From assembly GCA_025618425.1 (NCBI GenBank), contig CM046850.1, forward strand, positions 28,738,987-28,802,986: 64,000 nucleotides of DNA, read 5' to 3'. Under the pieces are notes generated by a model. That model was not told the origin of the DNA and made no database searches. It saw nothing but the letters and a program-made list of their open reading frames with translations. Positions 55,901 through 64,000 of this stretch are shown piece after piece (within the stretch, counting starts at the first letter, position 1; every line of letters begins with the position of its first letter). Both the position numbers and the translations under genes were made by a program. This DNA comes from Heliocidaris tuberculata. Lineage: Eukaryota > Echinodermata > Echinoidea > Camarodonta > Echinometridae.

Positions 55901-58900
55901 TTATTGATACTTGGTGCTCCTCCATCAGTCTCTGCACAAACTTTTGTCAAAACGTACCGATATCAAAGGATGTGTAAATACCGACTGAAGGAGCCTGCAC
56001 TTTGAATCTTTGTTGTTTTTGTTTTTTTACACAGAAATATGGCACCATACAAATGCTGTGAATCAGCATTATCATTATCATAACCTTTTGTTACATAATT
56101 CACAACTGCTGCTTTTAATCTGCTTAGGATGTCACTTACCATTAATTCATATATGTTTGATTGTTTCAATTATAAAACAAACTACTATTCAAACTGAAAT
56201 AAATAGCATTTAGTAGATATTGTCACCACACTTCTGCCCTACTTACTTGACTTTGTTTCCAGTCAGATAGTTCCCTATAGCTAGGCCAGTAACGGATCCA
56301 GTGCTTCCTGATGCTACAACAATGTCTGTGAATCTCTCATGTAAACCCTGAATAGTAAAAAATATTTAGGGGGAAATAGTACCTATTATGGGTTTCTGGT
56401 TAAAAAGTTCCCTATAGCTAGGCCAGTAACGGATCCAGTGCTTCCTGATGCTACAACAATGTCTGTGAATTTCTCATGTAAACCCTGAATAGTAAAAAAT
56501 ATTTAGGGGAAAATAGTACCTATTATGGGTTTCTGGTTAAAAAGTTCCCTATAGCTAGGCCAGTGACGGATCCAGTGCTTCCCGATGCTACTATAATGTC
56601 TCTGAATCTCTCATGTAAACCCTGTATAGTAAAAAATATTTAGGGGAAAATAGTACCTATCATGGGATTCTGGCTGGATAGTTCCCTATAGCTAGGCCAG
56701 TGACGGATCCAGTGCTTCCCGATGCTACTACAATGTCTGTGAATCTCTCATGTAAACCCTGTATAGTAACAAATATTTAGGGGGAAATAGTACCTAGCAT
56801 GGGTTTCTGGTTAGATATTTACCTAGAGTTAGGTCAGCTCCTAACAATAAATTATACCCATGAATGGAAATTTCTTTTTCAGCCAGGCACTCTTCTTGAA
56901 CACAACAGGGAACATCTTATTATTCCTCTATATTTTTGTCATGCAAAGTCTTCTCCCTATATTAATGACATATTTTCAACTTACACGATTCTGAAGAGAT
57001 ATTCACCTGTTTCATAAGTTCATTGAAGCAGTCGATATACCCCCACACTCCGACAGAGCTTGAGCCACCTAGTGGTATGGAATAACATTTCTTCCCAGTT
57101 GTTTTCCTGCAATGAAAACAAATCAGATGACAAAATATCTATAAATAGCATTTATTCATTTACTGCAGGAAAATACATCTGACAAAGCAACAGAGATGCC
57201 TGTCATACTGTCAGGGAGGGTAGCAATCCTTGAGGCAGAAAAGCCTAGTTGACTTGACTTCAGAAAAAAAAAATTACTAGAAATCATGTTCAATCAACTG
57301 CACTCATCTCACTACCTGCATGCAAAACTAATATGATTTACTGAACATTTAGTAAAAAATGTTAATGGATTAGCAAAATGTCTCTTAAGAATAATTGCAA
57401 AAGCTTCCTGAAAATCATTGAAAAAATATATTCACGTATGGGACTACTGCACATGATTCACTCAAGGGAGATTATTATTACAGGGGAAACTCGATATAAC
57501 AAGGCCGTCGGGACCAAAGGATTTTCTTTGTTATAGCTGTTTTCTCGTTATATCAGAACATACATAAAAATGCACATAGGGGACTATATTTTACATGTAC
57601 ACTAATAATGTACCTAGTTCTGCTGCCGCCACTGCTTATATACTCATTTGAAAGCTATGAAGACATTAATAATATGTTAATTCTCGATCTGAATTAGCTA
57701 ATAAAATGTCGGATCATGTTGGAAAATGCGTTAAAAGCATTATTTTCAGATGCGAAGTTACCGACTAAGGGTTAAATTCGTCACACTTCCACATCGAATA
57801 TATACGTATCGCGATTGGGACATCCTGCACCTGTAATGTCAGCATAGCGCATACCCATGGTATGAAGAAAAAAAAAAGTCCCATTCATACTTCAGGAGTC
57901 GATCTCCCTGCGCTGTAATATGAATAGAGAGACGCTCCCTGCACTGTGATACGAATAAAAAGACGGGGCCTGCACCATGTTATGAATAAAAAGACGGGCC
58001 CTGTGTTGTGTGTGTGTGTGATACGAATAAAAAGAGACACCCGCATCGCATTGGGATGCCCAGATATATCTTTACTATATGCTCGTGTGTGTGCAGATTC
58101 TGCAGCTGAATGATTTTTGTCCATTTGAGGTGCAGTGAAATTTGCTTGCTTGTTATAACGGGAATGATTAACAATCTTTAACTTTGTTTTAGAGGCACGA
58201 GATTTAGCTCTTTATAGCCAATATCTCGTTATAGCCTACCTCGCTATAAAGGTTTGTGCTGCCATAGAATTACATGCAAGTAAATTTGGGACCATGACAA
58301 TATTCTCGTTATAGCCGTTACCTCGTTATAGCCGATCTCGTTAAGTCGAGTTTCCCCTGTATTTGGTTATAACTAAGATGAATGATGAATGTACCATACA
58401 TTTTCATCAAATCTAGGAGGAAGAGTTGAAGTATATCTTTAACTTCTAGTGTTAGATCCTGGGATAATATTTTCCATCATTATCAGTTTCAAATACACTC
58501 ACTGTACTGACTCACATTATATGCTCTTGGAGCTGTTGCATTCTGGGATAGATCTCCTTCTGGAATGAGCACTCAGATGGAACAAGATAAAAGTTGGCCC
58601 CAACCATCCTGTCTAAAAGAGTGTTCCCAGTGAATTGGCTTGTAAGGTCCTACAGAAAAAAAAGAAACAAAATAAAAAAGAAAATAAAAAAGAACATAAA
58701 CACCCATTTAATCTTTAGATTAATCTGTATCTCCCAAGAACCTCTGGTAATACACCTCTAACCTTTATGTATAATAGCATCTCTGTGAATGGAATTCGAC
58801 TTGCCTTAGTTGTTCCTATGTTGGGCAAGTTAAGTTTTCATATGATCATGTGCAGTCTATCTACATGTATGTTGGGGGCTATGATAAAAAAACCAAAAAA

Positions 58901-61900
58901 ACTTTCTGATAGTGGTCTCATAATGTTCCATATGTCTCAAAAGATACAATCCAAAGATGATTCCATCTTTGATTACCATTCAACTTGAGTGTAAATATCT
59001 GAAAGAAACCATATTTTAGGAAGTGCTCCACACTATCTGAACAAAAATAGCCCCCCAAATAAAAACCATGGACTTCCAATGGCAAATGCTCTAGATCAGA
59101 GAAAGAAAGCTTTTGGAATATCAAGATATAAGCCCTGGACTTACCCGTGTTCTGGACCAGAGAAACAGATGGCAATCTAATCCGAGCTGACGAGACGAGA
59201 TGGCCGTCGCTCGGCAGTGATTGGATCTGACTCCTCCGCAGGTCAAGATGACCTCACAACCTTTATCTACAGCATCAGCCAAGAGGAACTCAAGTTTACG
59301 GATCTGTCAAGAGGAGAGAGCATCATATAGATAATATCGTCTGTTTAGAGCCAGAAGTGCATTAACTCTGTGTTAAAGTATGACTTAAAAGTGACAGTAA
59401 ACTGAAGCTCCTAAATAGCACCATCTTTCAACAGGATTTGATAAGTGTCTGTGCCTCTCATTTTCCCATCATGCCCCATTCTACTTTGTGAAAGCTTAGA
59501 ATGTACCTGCACACAATTTTCCACATTGCCAAGTAAAAAATGATAGTTTTAAATATAAAATTTACCTGCTATCCAAACAAGCTGTTTGTCAAAATTCAAA
59601 ATAAAATGCAATTAATTTTCAAATCTTAAAATCTTAATTTAGCAATGACTGCAAGATGGTGCTGTTAAAGTTCTAAGGGTATAATGCCACTTTAATAATG
59701 CCCTTCTGGCTCCAAACAGACGATACAGTGACGGGGCCTTGCCTGAATATCTTAACCTTTTCAGGACAGGAATTATTTAAGAAGCTAATTTGATCACATT
59801 TGTTCTTCAAATTGGCAACAATAATATTTTTCTTTTCACGCTACGCGGTTCGAATAAATTGTAATGTATTTGAAAACAATATACATGGTTACCAATATTT
59901 TTGAAAAGTTGAAAAAATTGCCAATTTTGTTAAAAAACAATGATTTTAAACCTCACAATGTGTTGCCAATTTAAGGATTTTAAAGCTTGTTCTCCTTTTT
60001 TAAATTCCTGACATCAAACGCAATATGGTCATGCAACAAAAATGGACATAGTGTGTGCAGAATTTTTTTCTCTTTCTACTATTGCATCTGGTATATTTTT
60101 TAGAGCTCTGAATAAAAAATTATTGAGCCAAACCACAAAATGTGATAAAGTGTCTTGAAAGGGTTAAGCAGGGCTAATGGGACCCACCACAAACGGGCCC
60201 CAAAATTAGGAAATATAAACAGGGGACCCCACGGATCCATATCCTGTGAAAAAAAAGGTGGCACTGGGCCCTGCCTAAAGTCTCAATTTTGACCTGTAGT
60301 ATAAGTGTTAGAAAATTCTAAAGACTGTAATCATTAAAACTGTGATTGACACGACAATTTGAAGCTAGAATTTGGAAGTTGGGGGAGGGTGGCTCAAGTA
60401 GGTGCCATTTTTTCATATATAATTCCTCACAAAAAAACCGAACCACACTTCTTAGCATATTTACACTGGTTATGTCCACTTCCAAGTTCTTAAATATTGT
60501 TAGAAAAATGTTATTCCTACACTCTCATTATCAAGAAATAGCTCAATGAGACCCTGCCTGTAGGAAAGTGGTTCATCATTCACATAATATTCAGCTGAGA
60601 GGTTGAAGGTTAAAATCCTTGCCCACAGGTGATTAATGTCTTTATTCAATGCACTCCATCCCAAGTACTGTTTCTATTGCCTGATGTAATCAATTGAAGG
60701 TACCTGGTAGGAAGAGATTCCTAGTATGTAGGCAAATCCACAACCGCAGCTCACCCCCCCCCCCCCCCCATAACTCCACTAAAAAGCACTTTATCTAGTC
60801 ATTCTTCAAATACAAATAGTATTTCCATCCAACCAGGTGCCCACTTACTGTACACAGTGCACCAATGATAAGTGTCTATTGCATGCAATTTCAATTTGTT
60901 ACGACAATTAACATTGTTTTCGTTAACAATATAAAGTATAATTGTTTTCAGAATACGGCCCCAGGCCTCGATCAGCACAGATTTTCCTAAAAGACAGCAT
61001 TATACATTTTAAGTTCATATCATTATGATTATCAAAATGTCCGAGAGGAGTGACCCTACCTTGTTGCCTGACAGTACACTTCCTGTCATGTCATCCCTCT
61101 TGACAAACACCTCAAAATCTTCTGGGGTCCTTGGAAGACGCCATTTGTGGATAGGGGTGTTCAGGTTAGCCAGCTGGAGGGAAAATTTCATACATGTAAT
61201 ATCTGATACAGGATTACATAATACAGTGAGAAATATTTAATTACAGGGTGTATCATTTGTTGGCCTCACAATCATTATAAATTTGGTTGATTATATTTTA
61301 CAAGGCACAATGCTAAGAATTTTAACTTAATTAAGAGGGATCATCTCTTCTGAAAATTCTTTCCACATCCAAAGTCCAGATCTAGACTTAAATTAACAGT
61401 TAAAGGGTGATCATTTTGTATACCATTTGTAATGTTACTCGTTACATCTAAAAGTTCTATGGATTAAATCAAGAGATATGGCCTCTGAATATATATAGGC
61501 TTAACTTAGTTATCATCACTTTATTTAACAGTCAAATCAAACAACCTGAACAAAGTCAAAGGAACATAGTCTCAGATAGAGGGTCTATTTACATAGATAC
61601 GTGTAGTGAACAGAAAATACAGTTAACTTTGCCTTGCTTTATATAGTCGAATCTGTTGAGACCACCAAAAATAGTTTGACTTATGCAAAATTTGACTTAG
61701 GAAATGTAAATAACACGTTTTGCATAGTTTGGTCAAAAAAACTGTCTGAAGTTGATTCGACTTACAGGGAAAGTTCGTCTTTTGCCACATCGAGTTACTA
61801 GTACTAGTAGTATGCAAGGTTAACTGTATATGATCTGCAGTTTGGGATTATACATTATCTACTACTGTCTATTGGATTAGTACATGTATAGACAAGGATT

Positions 61901-62582
61901 GTATTTCCGAACAGATTGTATTACCGAACGTGTACAGTTAAGCACCTAAAATGGGTTTTCATACGCGTGAGATTACGCGTATGAAAACCACACTATTGAA
62001 ACAAAGTTTGTCTTTTTCCCATAGGTTTCACACGTTCGGAAATACAGTACCTTTTAGAAGGGACCAAAACGCCGCGTCGTTGGGAAGGGGTTCACTCGGA
62101 AGGGAATATCGTATTAAATCTACGTTCTTTTTAAAATTCCATCAACTTCTTTTTCTGTAGGACTTTGAGCATTCATTATGTAAGTTTGACAGATATTCGT
62201 TTGATATTTTATTTGCTATCGTTGATTTTCTGAAAAGTGTTCGGACACTGGATCCACCACCATACATTATGCCATAGATATGAGAAATTCAGTCTCCCCC
62301 CCCCCCCCCCCCCCCCCCTTCCCTTCGCCATCACACAACCAGACGGTCTCATGCCCAACATTGCATGCACTAGTTAAGTTACAGTAACAGTTGGGTGCAG
62401 CTACACCGAACGCCTGCATGTCATACTACGCCTATAGTTACTGGAGGGGAGTAGAGTAGGTTTACCTAGTCCCTCCTGCAATTGTGTTAACACACCTGAA
62501 ATTTATACTTTGGAATCAAATCCAAATTGGCAGCCCAGCTCGGAGGCTCATAAGGCAAGAATGGATAATCCGACTTCTGCAT
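52935..62582 (-). CDS. D-cysteine desulfhydrase / ACC-deaminase-like PLP enzyme, complete
   Basis: PLP-dependent fold-type II enzyme. Relatives break D-cysteine to pyruvate, H2S and ammonia, or open ACC. Nine coding exons join in phase: 62582..62496, 61173..61060, 59303..59145, 58649..58516, 57106..57007, 56347..56247, 55803..55622, 55142..55002, 53053..52935. The product is 378 aa. The PLP lysine is K67 in SGNK, exactly at the exon 2/3 junction, followed by IRKLEF. TCGGVRSNHCRAT (88-100) binds substrate and cofactor. IPLGGSSSVGVWGY and VVASGSTGSVTGL form the phosphate-binding part. DPCYTGKATY and ILFIHTGG match the C-terminal domain. SNHCRAT is the D-cysteine desulfhydrase (plant/DcyD) form rather than the classical bacterial ACC deaminase form. 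No signal peptide is evident. Substrate choice is inferred. Confidence 0.9.
53360..54048. repeat. Tandem repeat with TGACCTTGACCTTTGACC motifs and (GACG)n-type end
   Basis: Four units of 124-165 bp share GAAATTTCAGAAA, GGCCTCTGTGACC, ATCAGATCGTCTTCCTATGG and CAAATGGTTCTTGAGTTAT. The last ends in GGACGGACGGACAGACGG, then CATAATGCCTCCGGCACC and GGTGGGCGGAGGCAT, a stem. No gene. Confidence 0.8.
54185..54480. mobile_element. Partial family 1 element
   Basis: It shares the interior of 10591-10948 (for example GGATTGCTCTTCAGAT and CAGTGCATGTGC) and one TTAA end at 54477. The other terminus is missing. Confidence 0.55.
54491..54560 (-). pseudogene. Duplicate of the 3' half of PLP-enzyme exon 8 with donor
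   Basis: It reads LMKENPARFYGKKIPFIHTG before GTAAGT, against LMKENPARFQGKKILFIHTG before GTAAGT in the true exon (55002-55142). The 5' half and an acceptor are absent. It sits in the following intron, 500 bp away. Confidence 0.75.
54710..54976. mobile_element. Family 2 element next to a PLP-enzyme exon
   Basis: It starts TTAACGTGTACCAATCA and ends GTGATTGGTACACTTTAA. It contains GCACGTACGGGTGCGT. Its right edge is 26 bp from the exon ending at 55002. Confidence 0.65.
56271..56819 (-). repeat. 137-bp tandem array, four copies of a PLP-enzyme exon and its acceptor
   Basis: The word TTCCCTATAG begins at 56271, 56408, 56545 and 56682, exactly 137 bp apart, with a degraded fifth start near 56819. 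Each copy carries the acceptor and most of exon 6 (GLHERFTDIVVASGSTGS...). Only the copy at 56247-56347 has the exon end and GTAAGT donor; the others run into TTTTTAACC or TATCCAGCC and stop. Copies differ by few bases and keep the reading frame open. Confidence 0.9.
57479..58361. mobile_element. Long TACAGGGGAAACTCGATATAA element
   Basis: TACAGGGGAAACTCGA at 57479 mirrors TCGAGTTTCCCCTGTA at 58361. Subterminal CTCGTTATAGC words recur at the right. The interior has four ATACGAATAAAAAGACG-like short repeats (57900-58040). No transposase. It lies in PLP-enzyme intron 4. Confidence 0.7.
59752..60167. mobile_element. piggyBac-like MITE, 416 bp, second copy
   Basis: TTAACCTTTTCAGGACAGG at the left, CTTGAAAGGGTTAA at the right, interior matching 11630-12045. 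It appears inserted in another CCTT/GGGCC-rich repeat whose parts flank it. It lies in PLP-enzyme intron 2. Confidence 0.75.
61896..62056. repeat. Foldback with a 15-bp perfect stem
   Basis: GGTTTTCATACGCGT (61954-61968) and its complement (61975-61989) with a 6-nt loop lie inside a larger mirror of ATTTCCGAACAG and CGTTCGGAAAT. It is in PLP-enzyme intron 1. Confidence 0.55.
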
Positions 62583-62877
62583 GATGACTTCAACTGGCAC
62601 TGTTAGTGTTATAGGAGTCCTTTTACGGAATCAGAATATTCACTTCTTTCTTTTTTTCACTTCAGTTCTGTTTTTAATCGACTGGCTTGCAAAGGCGCTG
62701 TGAGATACTTGCGGAATTGCTAGCGTACCGCCGCACAGTGGGCCAGAATGGCTCCAAAGTGCGCCAAAATTCATATTCACTGAGTTTTACCTAAAATTTG
62801 AATTTAAATGATGGGTCTATGGGTTTTCTACGAAGCCCCGTTAGGGCCAAATTGACAACGTAAAAAAAAAAATATAT

Positions 62878-63012
62878 TACGTACGTACGTAATAATTATT
62901 ACGTACGTACGTGATAATACTACGTACGTACGTAATAATTACTACGTACGTACGTATTATTTATTACGTACGTACGTAATAATACTACGTACGTACGTAA
63001 TAAATAATACGT
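62878..63012. repeat. Palindromic (ACGT)3 array, six units
   Basis: Six blocks of TACGTACGTACGTA are separated by 6-10 bp of A/T (AATAATTATT and similar). Every block is its own reverse complement, and so is the array as a whole. It is about 300 bp upstream of the PLP-enzyme start codon. Confidence 0.9.
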
Positions 63013-64000
63013 GAAAAAGGTCTATATCCACATTTTGAAATTACACAGCTGCCTTATTATTATCCGTCGATTCCCGTTGATTTGCCACAATATTGTGAGC
63101 TTGTGGGCTGTAGCTTGTCTAGTGTGAAGAATCCTCAACATTTGTGTGATGTGTGTGTGACGTGTGTTGGTGGATATGGTGGATATGTGTGTGTGTCGCT
63201 TCATTTTCCCAGCGGCAAGTCCGGTCCCGATACAAATCAAAACAGAATAAAGCAGTTCGACTTTGTTCGCGAGTAAAATCGAACAAAATGAAGTTATGAA
63301 TCTTTATAACTCTAAAAACTATCTGACACTGTATAGTCTGAAAGTTATGAAACGCTGAAAACTACTGAAAACAAAGAAAATCACTACACAAACTGACCAC
63401 TTTGTCATGAATTTGTAACATCTGATATCCTCATCACAAGCCGTCAATTGGCCTTCATATCCTCAATTTATGTCCCAGAATATGATTTCCTCATAACTTG
63501 AATCTAATTATAGACGATTATAGTAATATGTTTTTACATGTATCCGGGGAAAAGGTCAGTGAGACTGCTTTCAAAATATTACATATTTCTAGTCATTGTT
63601 TTGTTTTTTTTAATTTATATTTTCATGCTGTTAATATCAAGAAATTCATTTTTTCTGTATTAACACACACATGCAAAAGTATATGAGTAAAATATAATTG
63701 CATTCAATTTATGAAGAAATCATAGGCCTATTCTTGGACAAAACGTAAAATGTTTCATTAATAGGCCTGTAGTAAACAGAGAATTGTTTTTTCGTCAGCA
63801 CTGATCTCTATATAATTTTTTTTTTACGTAGAGATCACTGAGTGGTCGTGAGGGAAAGACGTCAAAACTCATGACTAAGTTGTCTAGTGATTTTCATTTT
63901 TGTTCATATTTATTCATGTCTTTAAAAAAAATCACATGTTATTTTGTTATATGTCCGATTTTCGTCTAACCTTTTTTTTTTTCTTCACAAAATCTGCTTT
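63013..64000. other. Upstream flank of the PLP enzyme gene, nothing identified
   Basis: AT-rich sequence with a short GT-rich patch (63150-63200) and T runs near 63817 and 63972. No coding exon or element was recognised. Confidence 0.5.

Noticed and set aside
62874..63012. CRISPR-like array
   Set aside because: Regular spacing is only 22 bp, the spacers are A/T linkers, and the context is a eukaryotic genome.

Overview
The window is a stretch of animal nuclear genome. It is AT-rich, its genes are cut into many small exons with GT..AG introns of a few hundred bases to about 4 kb, and it is dense in short foldback DNA transposons, LINE tails and simple repeats. The gene content and repeat style fit a marine invertebrate, most likely a deuterostome such as an echinoderm; the species cannot be fixed from the sequence alone.

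Four protein genes were read by joining exons by hand, keeping splice phase. (1) A FAST-kinase-domain (FASTKD) mitochondrial RNA-binding protein on the minus strand. Its large first coding exon and the next exon are here; its 3' end lies off the left edge. (2) RFC4, a clamp-loader ATPase subunit, minus strand, complete in 10 coding exons (355 aa). (3) ECT2, the cytokinesis RhoGEF, plus strand, 20 coding exons (about 930 aa; BRCT x3, DH, PH, basic tail). (4) A D-cysteine desulfhydrase / ACC-deaminase-like PLP enzyme, minus strand, 9 coding exons (378 aa). RFC4 and ECT2 are divergent and about 5 kb apart. The inferred RFC4 5' end has an E2F-like palindrome. The inferred ECT2 5' end has a CCAAT box and a CDE/CHR-type pair, which fits S-phase versus G2/M expression. 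ECT2 and the PLP enzyme are convergent, with about 8 kb of repeat-rich sequence between their stop codons.

Layout: 1-3335 FASTKD exons; 3336-6972 inferred FASTKD 5' intron holding a nested foldback transposon with a 9-bp target duplication; 6973-7210 CpG-rich inferred FASTKD 5' end; 7211-10250 simple repeats and a tandem duplication; 10269-19420 RFC4; 19440-24180 intergenic transposons; 24183-45017 ECT2; 45018-52868 intergenic, including a long pyrimidine satellite; 52869-62582 PLP enzyme; 62583-64000 upstream flank with an (ACGT)-based palindromic array.

Two themes stand out. First, three of the four genes carry local duplications of exon fragments: RFC4 3' end, ECT2 exon 8, and two different exons of the PLP enzyme, one in a 137-bp array of four copies. 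Second, there are several unrelated families of hairpin-forming non-autonomous elements. Four are bounded by TTAA. Another shares a terminal head and a CCAAT-like loop while its self-complementary stems differ between copies. No tRNA, rRNA or CRISPR was seen.
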